This document shows positions 34,515 through 42,120 of a DNA stretch of 51,966 nucleotides, one piece after another. The stretch spans positions 1-51,966 of the forward strand of contig SSMU01000029.1 of the NCBI GenBank assembly GCA_004799545.1. Direction: 5' to 3'. Made by a program: the position numbers and the translations under genes. The notes under the pieces are model-generated. The model made no database searches. It saw nothing but the letters and a program-made list of their open reading frames with translations, and was not told the DNA's origin. The stretch comes from Phenylobacterium sp. GTDB lineage: Bacteria > Pseudomonadota > Alphaproteobacteria > Caulobacterales > Caulobacteraceae. How positions within the stretch are numbered: position 1 is the first letter of the stretch; each line of letters begins with the position of its first letter.

Positions 34515-34536
34515 CCGTCGGGCTAAGGCGGCCCAA

Positions 34537-34878
34537 TCACCGAGGCGCCGCCAGCATGGCCTCGCAAACTTCGACCGCCTTCTCCGCCCGCTGGATCTGC
34601 GAGGCGCCTTGGCCATCGCGCTCGCAGTAGGCCAGGGCCTTGCGGGCCGAGAGGCAGGCTCTGTTGTGCTGCAGCCGCTGTGTCAGCAGCGACCTGTTCT
34701 CCGCCGGGACGCCGTGGCAGCTCAGCGCCGCATCGCAGGCCTTGTTCACCTGCCCCTGGCGCTTCGTGGACTCGTGCGGCGTGCAGCGGTCTGGGTCGGT
34801 CGCGAGCGTCGGTCCGGCCGCCGCCAGCGTGACGGACAGCGCCGAAAGACCGGCGATCAGGATGGCTCTGGAATGCAT
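34537..34878 (-). CDS. Small exported six-cysteine protein, paralogue 3
   Basis: This 113-residue protein is a more distant homologue of the genes at 31687-32052 and 33341-33712. The signal peptide (MHSRAILIAGLSALSVTLAA, cleavage after TLA) shares the ILIAGL block. Cysteines at 32, 48, 54, 75, 85 and 105 keep the family spacing: 15, 5, 20, 9 and 19 residues between successive cysteines, against 15, 7, 22, 9 and 21 in paralogue 1. NRSLLTQRLQHNRAC aligns with NRDELRLRMLRHQAC. Flanking DNA is not alike, so this copy is older or arose separately. It is convergent with the SOS-box gene and divergent from the quinohemoprotein gene. Confidence 0.72.
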   Translation of the reverse strand: MHSRAILIAGLSALSVTLAAAGPTLATDPDRCTPHESTKRQGQVNKACDAALSCHGVPAENRSLLTQRLQHNRACLSARKALAYCERDGQGASQIQRAEKAVEVCEAMLAAPR

Positions 34879-35040
34879 GGGAAACCCCCAGGCCGACGCC
34901 TGCTCGGGTTCGGGCTTGCGCTGCCGCGCCGGGACCGTGGGCGCGATCCGCAAGTGGGGCAACCCATGGTTCCGCTTGGACCATGCTTGTCCGCGGCGGC
35001 GGAGACCGCCAGACTGTCCCAAACGCGTGGGGGAACGGCC

Positions 35041-37023
35041 ATGGGATGGCGATCGGGATTCGCGGCCGCGACGGCGTTCGTGGTGGTCTTGGCCGCCGCC
35101 GTGGCGTCGCACGCCCAAGGCGCCGCGCAGAGCGCCGCCGCCCCGAACGGCGAGGCCCTGTTCAACACCCGCTGCAAGGCCTGCCACGACCCGGCCCAGG
35201 GCCGCGCCCCGGCCCGCAACGCCCTGGCCGTCCTGCCCCCCGGCCAGATCGTCGAAGTGCTGACCTCCGGCGTCATGGCGCCCATGGCCGCAGGCCTCTC
35301 GGCCGACGAGAAACAGGCGATCGCCACCTATCTCACGGCGGCGCCGGCGGCTGGGCCCGACGCCCATCCGGCGCCGGTCGCCGCCGCCAGCCGGCGCGGT
35401 CCCGCCCTGCCCGCCAACGTCGGCGTCGATCCCCTGTGCCAGACCGCACCTCCGCCGATCCGCGAGAGCGGGTCCGATTGGGGAAGCGTCGGGCTCGACG
35501 CGGGCTCCCGCCGCTTCCAGCCCCACCCGGGCCTCACCAAGGCCGAGGTCCCGCGGCTGAAGCTGAAGTGGGCCTTTTCGATGCCCGGCGGCGCCATGCC
35601 GACGGTGATGGGCGACTGGCTGTTCACCACCAACCGCAACGGCAAGTTCTACGCGCTCGACGCCAAGGCCGGTTGCGTCCGCTGGGTGACCGAGGGGGTC
35701 GGCTCGCGCACCACCCCGATGATCGTGAAGACGCCGATCTCGCCCTCCGGCTGGGCGACCTTCGTTGGCGAGCGCAACCGCACGGTCCGCGCCTTCGACG
35801 CCCAGACCGGCAAGGAGATCTGGCGCAGCGCGCCACTCGAAGCCAATCCGGTGGCCGGGATCACCGGCACGCCGGTGGTCTCCGGCGGCCAGCTGTTCGT
35901 GCCGATGAGCTCGGGCGAGGAAGGCGCGGCCATGCAGGCCAGCTATCCCTGCTGCTCGTTCCGCGGCTCGCTGAGCGGTCTCGACCTGAAGACCGGCCAG
36001 GTCCAGTGGAAGACCTACGTCATCGCCGAGCCGCTGCATCCGACGACCAAGACCCCCGCGGGCGTTCAGCTGCAGGGTCCGGCCGGCGCGGCGATCTGGT
36101 CGGCGCCCACCGTCGACGCCAAGCGCGGCCTGGTCTACGTGGCCACCGGCGACAGCTACACCGACGCCCCGACCAAGGGCGACGACGCCATCGTCGCCCT
36201 CGAGATGGCTACCGGCAAGATCCGCTGGAGCCATCAGGTCACCGAACGCGACAACTTCGTCATGGGCTGCAACGAGGCCCAGCGGCGGGCCAACTGCCCG
36301 ACACCCGTGGGCCCGGACTACGACTTCGGCGCCTCGCCGATCCTCTTCCGCCTGCCCTCCGGCAAGGAGGTGCTGCTGTCGGGCCAGAAATCCGGCACGG
36401 TCTATGGGATGGACCCCGCCAGCGGCCGGCTGATCTGGAGCGCCAAGGTCGGCTCCGGCTCGGCGCTGGGCGGCATCGAGTGGGGCATGGCCGCCGACGA
36501 CAAGCGGCTCTACGTGGCCAACGCCGACCTCGTCCTGCTGTTCGACGAGGCCTTGAAGGCCCAGGGCAAGGGGCCGCTGGAGGGCGAGCCCGCCGGACCC
36601 GCCAGGCCCGGCCTCTCAGCGCTCGACCCGGCGACCGGCAAGCTGCTGTGGACCACGCCCGCGCCTGAGGCGGCTTGCCACTACGCCGGCGACCAGTCGC
36701 GCAGCCCGGTGCCCGGCCTCTGCATCCGCGCCCAGTCGGCGGCGCCCTCGGTGATCCCCGGCGTGGTGTTCTCCGGCACGCTCGACGGCTGGTTCCGCGC
36801 CTATGACGCGGCCACCGGCCAGATCCTGTGGGCCAGCTCCACGACCGCCCAGACCTACGACACCCTGAACCAGGTCAAGGCCCAGCCCGGCGGCAGCATC
36901 GACGGCCTCGGCGCGGCGGTGGCGAACGGCATGGTCTATGTGATGAGCGGCTTCAACGGCGCCTCGCGCACGGGCGGCAATGGGGTGAACGTGCTACTGG
37001 CCTATTCCGTGGACGGCCGCTGA
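35041..37023 (+). CDS. PQQ-dependent quinohemoprotein, polyvinyl-alcohol-dehydrogenase-like
   Basis: This 660-residue periplasmic oxidoreductase begins with a signal peptide (residues 1 to about 26, ending SHAQ). A cytochrome c domain has the heme motif CKACH at residues 45-49 and a Met-rich ligand loop (GVMAPMAAGL). A PQQ beta-propeller (about 140-660) has tryptophan-docking repeats such as FYALDAKAGCVRWVT and VRAFDAQTGKEIWRS. Adjacent cysteines at 304-305 (YPCCSF) correspond to the vicinal disulfide of PQQ alcohol dehydrogenases. The cytochrome-first order matches polyvinyl alcohol dehydrogenase. It would oxidise secondary alcohols and pass electrons to the respiratory chain. No PQQ-synthesis gene is in the window. 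The ATG at 35041 gives the signal peptide. Confidence 0.85.
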   Translation: MGWRSGFAAATAFVVVLAAAVASHAQGAAQSAAAPNGEALFNTRCKACHDPAQGRAPARNALAVLPPGQIVEVLTSGVMAPMAAGLSADEKQAIATYLTAAPAAGPDAHPAPVAAASRRGPALPANVGVDPLCQTAPPPIRESGSDWGSVGLDAGSRRFQPHPGLTKAEVPRLKLKWAFSMPGGAMPTVMGDWLFTTNRNGKFYALDAKAGCVRWVTEGVGSRTTPMIVKTPISPSGWATFVGERNRTVRAFDAQTGKEIWRSAPLEANPVAGITGTPVVSGGQLFVPMSSGEEGAAMQASYPCCSFRGSLSGLDLKTGQVQWKTYVIAEPLHPTTKTPAGVQLQGPAGAAIWSAPTVDAKRGLVYVATGDSYTDAPTKGDDAIVALEMATGKIRWSHQVTERDNFVMGCNEAQRRANCPTPVGPDYDFGASPILFRLPSGKEVLLSGQKSGTVYGMDPASGRLIWSAKVGSGSALGGIEWGMAADDKRLYVANADLVLLFDEALKAQGKGPLEGEPAGPARPGLSALDPATGKLLWTTPAPEAACHYAGDQSRSPVPGLCIRAQSAAPSVIPGVVFSGTLDGWFRAYDAATGQILWASSTTAQTYDTLNQVKAQPGGSIDGLGAAVANGMVYVMSGFNGASRTGGNGVNVLLAYSVDGR

Positions 37024-37078
37024 TCTTAGGAACGGGGCCGCCGTCGCACACGTTTCGTTTCCGGACGGAGGTCCGTGC

Positions 37079-37348
37079 ATGACCAAGAAGATCAAGAGCT
37101 TCCTGCCCAAGAAGATCGCCGGCGTGAAGGTGCCGAAGTCGGTGCGCCGAGGACGGTTCGGCGAACTGCTCGCCTCGCCCACCGGCCAGGCGCTGATCGC
37201 CGAGGCGGTGCAGCGCCACCATGCCGAGCTGGAGACCGACACGCCGGTGGCCGGCGCCGAAGGCTGGACCGAGCGCGACGCGGCCGCCAATCCCGGCGAT
37301 CCGCCCCCCAAGAAGAGCCTGCCGCCGCTCGGCGTAGGGCCCCTCTGA
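37079..37348 (+). CDS. Small basic hypothetical protein
   Basis: This 89-residue protein has a Lys/Arg-rich start (MTKKIKSFLPKKIAGVKVPKSVRRG), then a short helix (GELLASPTGQALIAEAVQRHHAEL), and a Pro/Asp-rich tail. No family name comes to mind; comparable short proteins are frequent Caulobacterales hypotheticals. The ATG at 37079 has GGAGG at good spacing; the GGAG sits in the loop of a small CGGAC / GTCCG hairpin. It follows the quinohemoprotein gene by 55 bases on the same strand. Confidence 0.68.
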   Translation: MTKKIKSFLPKKIAGVKVPKSVRRGRFGELLASPTGQALIAEAVQRHHAELETDTPVAGAEGWTERDAAANPGDPPPKKSLPPLGVGPL

Positions 37349-37403
37349 GCCACCTTCGACGCCCCATCGCGGCGCCTATGTGAACTCCCGGATGAAGCAC
37401 GCG

Positions 37404-37431
37404 TTGACTTAGGCGACATCGCCCGTATTTT
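37404..37431 (+). promoter_or_regulatory. Probable promoter of the DEAD-box helicase gene
   Basis: TTGACT (37404-37409) and TATTTT (37426-37431) are 16 bases apart. Transcription would start near 37438, leaving a leader of about 80 bases before the ATG at 37517. Long leaders are common for cold-induced helicase genes, but no cold-box sequence was identified. Confidence 0.45.
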
Positions 37432-37516
37432 CCGCCTCGCGCGGCGACCTCCGCCCGCGCCGCAGCGGCAGGCCGACCCACTCCGTTTGGGCCGACCGCC
37501 GCCTTATCAGTAAGCA

Positions 37517-39154
37517 ATGACCGAATTCACAGAACTGGGCCTGTCGCCTGCGACCCTTCAAGCCGTCGCCGACGCGGGCTACCACACCGCCACCCCGATC
37601 CAGGCCGACGCCATCCCCGTGGTGCTGCAGGGCCGTGACGTCCTGGGCATCGCCCAGACCGGCACCGGCAAGACCGCGGCCTTCACCCTGCCGATGATCG
37701 ACAAGCTCGCCGCCGGCCGCGCCCGGGCGCGGATGCCGCGCGCCCTGGTCATCGAGCCGACCCGCGAACTTGCCGACCAGGTGTCCGAGGCCTTCGAGAA
37801 GTACGCCAAGGGCCAGCGGCTCTCCTGGGCGCTCCTGATCGGCGGCGTCTCGTTCAGCGACCAGGAGCAGAAGCTCGACCGCGGCGTCGACGTGCTGATC
37901 GCCACCCCCGGCCGCCTGCTGGACCACTTCGAGCGGGGCAAGCTGCTGCTCACCGGCGTCCAGATGATGGTGGTCGACGAGGCCGACCGGATGCTCGACA
38001 TGGGCTTCATCCCGGACATCGAGCGGATCTTCAAACTGACCCCGCCCAAGCGGCAGACGCTGTTCTTCTCGGCCACCATGCCGCCGGAGATCACCCGGCT
38101 CACCAAGCAGTTCCTCAACGATCCGCTGAGGATCGAGGTGGCCAAGCCCGCCACCACGGCCGAGACCATCACCCAGAACCTGGTGCGCATCCCGACGACC
38201 GACCCGAAGGCCAAGCGCACCGCCCTGCGCGAGCTGATCGGCCGGGCTGACGTGAAGAACGGCATCGTGTTCTGCAACCGCAAGTCCGAGGTGGACGTGG
38301 TCGCCAAGTCGCTGCGCAAGCACGGCCTCGACGCCTCGCCGATCCACGGCGACCTCGACCAGCAGATGCGCATGCGCACCCTGGCCGCCTTCCGCTCCGG
38401 CGAGCTGAAGCTGTTGTGCGCCTCCGACGTCGCCGCCCGCGGCCTCGACATCCCCGACGTCAGCCACGTGTTCAACTACGACGTGCCGCACCACGCCGAC
38501 GACTATGTGCACCGGATCGGCCGCACCGGCCGGGCCGGCCGCTCGGGCCAGACCTTCATGATCGTGACGCCGGCGGACGCCCGGAACCTCGACAAGATCC
38601 TCAAGCTGGTCGGCGGCACGCCAACGGAAATCACCCTCGACCTCGACTGGGCCAACATCAAGGACGAGCCGCGCGCCCCGGGCCGTGGCGGCCGCGAGCG
38701 GTCCGGCGGCCGGGACCGCGGCGGTCGGGAACGGTCCGGACGTGGCGGTGATCGGGGCGGTGATCGGGGCGGCGACCGAGGCGGCGATCGCGGTGAGCGC
38801 GCCCCACGTGGCGAGCGTCCGCAACGCGACGCCGCGCCGGAGGTGATGGCTGAAGCCCCCGCACCGGTGGCTCCCGCGCCCTCGCCCGTGCGCGCGCCTG
38901 CCCCCGCGGCCCAGGCGCCTGCGCCGCGCGAGGCCGACGCCGCGCCGGCGCCCCGCGAACGCCGGCCGCGCGCCGAGCGGCCTGAACGTCCCCTGCCCCC
39001 GCCGCCGGTCCAGGCCGAGCGCCCGGCCCGGCAGAACCAACGGGGCGGCGGTGGCGGCCGCCGCGATCGCGAGGACGGCGACGACGTCGTGGGCTTCGGC
39101 AGCGACGTGCCGGCCTTCCTCACCCGCGCCCCTGCGCCCCGCCGCGACGACTGA
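37517..39154 (+). CDS. DEAD-box ATP-dependent RNA helicase, RhlE type
   Basis: This 545-residue RNA helicase probably acts in ribosome assembly or RNA decay. The Q motif region is FTELGLSPATLQAV...TPIQADAIP, Walker A is AQTGTGKT (about residues 53-60), then PTRELADQ, ATPGRLLD, the DEAD box in VVDEADRMLDMGF, SAT, and HRIGRTGRAG in the second RecA domain. The 150-residue C-terminal tail is RGG-type, with GGDR repeats encoded by four 12-base units, then Ala/Pro-rich, ending in GFGSDVPAFLTR. The short D-V-P-A-F-L end looks like a binding peptide. RhlE is the closest label; rhlB or csdA types are less likely. Confidence 0.9.
   Translation: MTEFTELGLSPATLQAVADAGYHTATPIQADAIPVVLQGRDVLGIAQTGTGKTAAFTLPMIDKLAAGRARARMPRALVIEPTRELADQVSEAFEKYAKGQRLSWALLIGGVSFSDQEQKLDRGVDVLIATPGRLLDHFERGKLLLTGVQMMVVDEADRMLDMGFIPDIERIFKLTPPKRQTLFFSATMPPEITRLTKQFLNDPLRIEVAKPATTAETITQNLVRIPTTDPKAKRTALRELIGRADVKNGIVFCNRKSEVDVVAKSLRKHGLDASPIHGDLDQQMRMRTLAAFRSGELKLLCASDVAARGLDIPDVSHVFNYDVPHHADDYVHRIGRTGRAGRSGQTFMIVTPADARNLDKILKLVGGTPTEITLDLDWANIKDEPRAPGRGGRERSGGRDRGGRERSGRGGDRGGDRGGDRGGDRGERAPRGERPQRDAAPEVMAEAPAPVAPAPSPVRAPAPAAQAPAPREADAAPAPRERRPRAERPERPLPPPPVQAERPARQNQRGGGGGRRDREDGDDVVGFGSDVPAFLTRAPAPRRDD
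38744..38791 (+). repeat. Four tandem 12-bp units encoding GGDR in the helicase tail
   Basis: Units of the form GGCGGTGATCGG occur at 38744-38755, 38756-38767, 38768-38779 and 38780-38791. The first two are identical and the others carry third-position changes. Copy number could vary between strains and change tail length in steps of four residues. Confidence 0.8.
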
Positions 39155-39257
39155 CGCGCGGCCTTAACCGGTCGTTTGGCTTCCTCCGGCTAAGCTCCCG
39201 CCTCAAGGGAAATCTCGCCGCCTGGCCCGGTGGCGCTCTTGGGGGACGTGACGGACC

Positions 39258-40310
39258 ATGTCGGCGGAAGTCGAAACCTCGCTTCGCGCGCCGAAAGCCT
39301 ACGACCTGGCGCGGCAGGCGATCGCCGCCATGGAGGCGCACAAGGTCTGGCCCACCGCGCTCAATTTCGAGCTGTGGTGCCACTATGTGACCGCCAAGGA
39401 CAGTGAGCTGGCGGTCGAGATCGACCAGATGCTGGAGGCCGGCGAGCCGTTCACCGACGCGGTCGGCGAGACCCTGGCGGCCCGCTTCCTGCCCAAGCAG
39501 AAGCTGTCCGGCGAGCTGCTGGATGCCGGCGAAGCCCTGTCGAAGGAATTGGACTCGGTCTCCCGCGCCATCGAGATCGCCCGGGAATCCAGCGAGGCCT
39601 ACGGCCAGGAGCTGGCCAACGCCAAGGAGTCCCTGGCGGGCGAGGACACCGGTCAGATCAAGGCCATGGTCGAGAGCCTGACCCAGGCCACCCAGCGCGT
39701 GCGGGAAGAGAACGAGACGCTCGAGGGTCAGCTGGCCGACACCACGGCCGAGATGGGCCGGCTGCGCGAGAACCTCGAACAGGCCCGCCGCGAGGCCATG
39801 ACCGATGGTCTGACCAGCCTGGCCAACCGCAAGGCCTTCGACGAGGCCCTGCAGCGCGCCTGCGCCCACGCCGACGCCACCGGCGAGACGTTGAGCCTGG
39901 CGGTGCTCGATATCGACCACTTCAAGGCCTTCAACGACACCTGGGGCCACCAGACCGGCGACCAGGTGCTGCGCTACGTGGCCAGCGTCATCGGCCGCGC
40001 CGGCAACAGCCTGCGCACCGCCGCCCGCTACGGCGGCGAGGAGTTCGCCCTGGTGTTCCCCGGCGAGAGCGCCCGCGAGGCCCTGGTCATCCTGGAAGAC
40101 ATCCGCGTCGAGGTCGCCTCGCGCGTGTTGAAGCGCCGCTCCACCAACGAGGACCTGGGCGCCGTCACCCTGTCCGCGGGCCTCGCCGAACGCCAGGCCG
40201 GGGAAGCCCCGGCCGCCCTGGTCGAGCGGGCCGATACGGCGCTCTACGCCTCCAAGCGCGGCGGCCGCAATCGCACCTCCGCCGCCGACCCGATCGCCGC
40301 CGCCGCCTGA
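39258..40310 (+). CDS. Diguanylate cyclase (GGDEF domain)
   Basis: This 350-residue cytosolic protein makes c-di-GMP. The N-terminal 170 residues are helical: a region with KVWPTALNFELWCHYV, then a coiled coil (VREENETLEGQLADTTAEM). The GGDEF domain follows, with MTDGLTSLANRKAFDEAL, DIDHFKAFNDTWGH and the active-site GGEEF at residues 259-263. The RxxD inhibitory site five residues before it is absent (NSLR instead), so product inhibition by that route is not expected. There is no receiver, PAS or membrane segment, so the input is unknown. The ATG at 39258 is chosen because it follows a GGGGGACG stretch and begins the conserved helix. Confidence 0.9.
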   Translation: MSAEVETSLRAPKAYDLARQAIAAMEAHKVWPTALNFELWCHYVTAKDSELAVEIDQMLEAGEPFTDAVGETLAARFLPKQKLSGELLDAGEALSKELDSVSRAIEIARESSEAYGQELANAKESLAGEDTGQIKAMVESLTQATQRVREENETLEGQLADTTAEMGRLRENLEQARREAMTDGLTSLANRKAFDEALQRACAHADATGETLSLAVLDIDHFKAFNDTWGHQTGDQVLRYVASVIGRAGNSLRTAARYGGEEFALVFPGESAREALVILEDIRVEVASRVLKRRSTNEDLGAVTLSAGLAERQAGEAPAALVERADTALYASKRGGRNRTSAADPIAAAA

Positions 40311-40355
40311 ACCGACGGTTTTCCACTAGGCTTCCGTGGGGGTATGCTCCCTTAA

Positions 40356-40375
40356 TCGAACGAACGATCGTTCGA
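40356..40375. promoter_or_regulatory. Palindromic operator, TetR-family type, upstream of enoyl-CoA hydratase
   Basis: TCGAACGAACGATCGTTCGA contains the perfect 14-base palindrome CGAACGATCGTTCG (40361-40374). It also contains an overlapping pair, TCGAACG and CGTTCGA, separated by six bases. It ends 11 bases before the hydratase ATG. Palindromes of this ACGATCGT form are typical of TetR-type regulators of acyl-CoA genes. No TetR gene lies in the window. Confidence 0.55.
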
Positions 40376-40386
40376 GGGAGGACGCC

Positions 40387-41184
40387 ATGGACGGCAACGC
40401 CGCCGCGCCGAAGGTCAAGACCGAGGTCAGGGACCGCATCGGGATCATCACCCTCTCCGATCCCTCGACGCTGAATGCGGCGGGCGTGGAGCTGACCGCC
40501 GAGCTGCAGGCCGCCGTCGAAGGCTTCATCGACGACGAGGCGGTGCGCGCCATCGTGATCACCGGCGAAGGCCGCGGCTTCTGTTCGGGGGCGAACCTCT
40601 CCGGCGGCCGGGTCGACGGCCGGTCGTCGAAGGGCCCGAACCACGGGCTGATCAAGGTCTACAACCCCTTCGTCAGCACCTTACGGAAGTCCCCTAAGCC
40701 GTTGATCGCCGCCGTGAATGGCGTCGCGGCCGGCGTGGGCGTCTCGCTGGCCCTGGCCTGCGACCTGATCGTCGCCGCCGAGAGCGCCTACTTCCTGCTG
40801 GCCTTCCGCCGCATCGGCCTGGTGCCGGACGGCGGCGCCACCTGGCTGCTGCCGCGGCTGATCGGCAAGGCGCGGGCCATGGAGCTGATGCTGCTCGGCG
40901 AGAAGCTGCCGGCCGCCACGGCGCTCGACTGGGGCCTGATCAACCGCTGCGTCCCCGACGCCGACCTGATGTCCAAGGCCCTCGAGCTGGCCGGCGCGCT
41001 GGCCAGCGGCCCGAGCTCGCTCGGCATGACCCGCAACCTGGTCTGGGACGCGCTGGACGCCGACTGGCACATGCAGATCGAGGCCGAGGCCTTCGCCCAG
41101 GGCGACGCCTCGCGCAGCGAGGACGCGCGGGAGGGCATCACCGCCTTCCTGCAGAAGCGGCCGGCGGAGTTCAAGGGCCGCTAG
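40387..41184 (+). CDS. Enoyl-CoA hydratase/isomerase family protein
   Basis: This 265-residue cytosolic crotonase-fold protein hydrates or isomerises acyl-CoA, most likely in fatty-acid or related acid breakdown. The oxyanion-hole segments are GRGFCSGANLSG and AAVNGVAAGVGVSLALACD. The second catalytic region is FRRIGLVPDGGATWLLPRLIG, where one acidic residue is replaced relative to the double-Glu hydratases (Asp-Gly-Gly). That hints at isomerase-type or relaxed chemistry. The C-terminus is EGITAFLQKRPAEFKGR, a family end. The ATG at 40387 has GGGAGG upstream; an in-frame ATG at 40336 lies before the operator and is rejected. Confidence 0.9.
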   Translation: MDGNAAAPKVKTEVRDRIGIITLSDPSTLNAAGVELTAELQAAVEGFIDDEAVRAIVITGEGRGFCSGANLSGGRVDGRSSKGPNHGLIKVYNPFVSTLRKSPKPLIAAVNGVAAGVGVSLALACDLIVAAESAYFLLAFRRIGLVPDGGATWLLPRLIGKARAMELMLLGEKLPAATALDWGLINRCVPDADLMSKALELAGALASGPSSLGMTRNLVWDALDADWHMQIEAEAFAQGDASRSEDAREGITAFLQKRPAEFKGR

Positions 41185-41204
41185 AACCTCACGAGGGACT
41201 TCCG

Positions 41205-41393
41205 ATGAAGCTCGTTCTGACCATTCTCGGCGTGCTCATGGTGCTGGTGGGCTGCGTCTGGATCCTGCAAGGGATCAACGTCCTGCCCGGCAGCTTCATG
41301 ACCGGCCAGATGCAGTGGGCGATCTACGGCGCCGTGGTCGCCGTGGGTGGCATCATCGTGGTGATCTGGGCGCGGCGCAGGCCGGCCGCCTAG
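41205..41393 (+). CDS. Small two-helix membrane protein
   Basis: This 62-residue protein has two membrane helices (about residues 3-24 and 37-56) joined by LPGSFMTGQMQWAIYG, with a basic C-terminus (ARRRPAA). Short proteins of this pattern are common in alphaproteobacteria without known function. The ATG at 41205 has GAGGGA upstream. It is 20 bases after the hydratase gene, probably co-transcribed, and its stop faces the stop of the convergent 2TM gene. Confidence 0.75.
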   Translation: MKLVLTILGVLMVLVGCVWILQGINVLPGSFMTGQMQWAIYGAVVAVGGIIVVIWARRRPAA

Positions 41394-41394
41394 C

Positions 41395-41682
41395 TCAGAG
41401 CCCGGTCGCCCTGCGGCGCAGCCGCTCGTACTCCGCCTCGATCATCCGCTCGCGGATGTGCTCGCCGTCGGCGTAGACCGCCGCGGCGTGGGCGGCGATG
41501 CCCAGGCCCCAGCCGATCATCGGCCAGTAGAACCACAGATGGTCCGGCGTGGTGACCATGTTGATCAGGAACAGGCCCGCATTGACGATGGCGTAGGCCA
41601 TCAGATGGGCGCGGAAGCCGAGCTTCATGTCGGCGCGATGGGTGGCGATGCGGCGCAGGTCGGCGTCGTCGGTCATGGTCAT
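41395..41682 (-). CDS. 2TM domain-containing protein
   Basis: This 95-residue protein has a charged N-terminus and two membrane helices (about residues 27-46 and 52-71). The conserved pattern between them, NAGLFLINMVTTPDHLWFYWPMIGWG, is the signature of the 2TM domain family. The C-terminus is charged (IRERMIEAEYERLRR). The domain is found alone and on some sensor proteins; its role is unknown. The ATG at 41682 is preceded by purine-rich CCCGGGGAC; a second ATG is two codons in. It is 40 bases downstream of sufA on the same strand. Confidence 0.82.
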   Translation of the reverse strand: MTMTDDADLRRIATHRADMKLGFRAHLMAYAIVNAGLFLINMVTTPDHLWFYWPMIGWGLGIAAHAAAVYADGEHIRERMIEAEYERLRRRATGL

Positions 41683-41722
41683 GTCCCCGGGCTTCCGCCG
41701 AGCATAACGCTGTTCCGAGCGC

Positions 41723-42118
41723 CTAATCCAGCTTGGCGGGCTCGATGGTGACGCTCTCGCCGCAGCCGCAGGCGTCGGTCTCGTTGGGATTGCGGAACAC
41801 GAACTTGGCGGCGAGCTTCGTCGTCTCGTAGTCGATCTCGGAGCCGATCAGGAACAGCACGGCCTTGGGCTCGACCAGGATCGTGACGCCCTTCTCCTCG
41901 ATGACTTCGTCCAGCGGCTCGACCTTGTCGGCGTATTGCAGGACGTACTCCTGCCCCGCGCAGCCGCCGTTCTTCACGCCCACCCGCAGGCCCGCATAGG
42001 GTGTCTCGGCCTTGGCCATGATCTCGCGCACCCGCTCGGCGGCCGCGTCGGTCAGGGACACGACCTTGGGCCTGGGGCGGCGCGCGCGGGGGGCTGGGGT
42101 GAACTCGAGGTCGGCCAT
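41723..42118 (-). CDS. sufA: Fe-S cluster A-type carrier / scaffold (SufA/HesB family)
   Basis: This 131-residue A-type carrier accepts Fe-S clusters from the SufBCD scaffold and passes them to apo-proteins. The three conserved cysteines are in VKNGGCAGQEY and in the C-terminal DACGCGES. An Arg/Pro-rich extension of about 18 residues precedes the domain, which starts SLTDAAAERVREIM. The ATG at 42118 is chosen because it lies 2 bases after the sufT stop; in-frame codons upstream would overlap sufT. It is the last gene of the iscR-suf operon. Whether it is SufA or ErpA in function cannot be told from sequence; context favours SufA. Confidence 0.9.
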   Translation of the reverse strand: MADLEFTPAPRARRPRPKVVSLTDAAAERVREIMAKAETPYAGLRVGVKNGGCAGQEYVLQYADKVEPLDEVIEEKGVTILVEPKAVLFLIGSEIDYETTKLAAKFVFRNPNETDACGCGESVTIEPAKLD

Positions 42119-42120
42119 GG

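Noticed and set aside
39166..39180. CtrA-like site TTAA-N7-TTTG upstream of the GGDEF gene
   Set aside because: The second half-site differs from TTAA in two positions, and single TTAA motifs also occur elsewhere without pattern.
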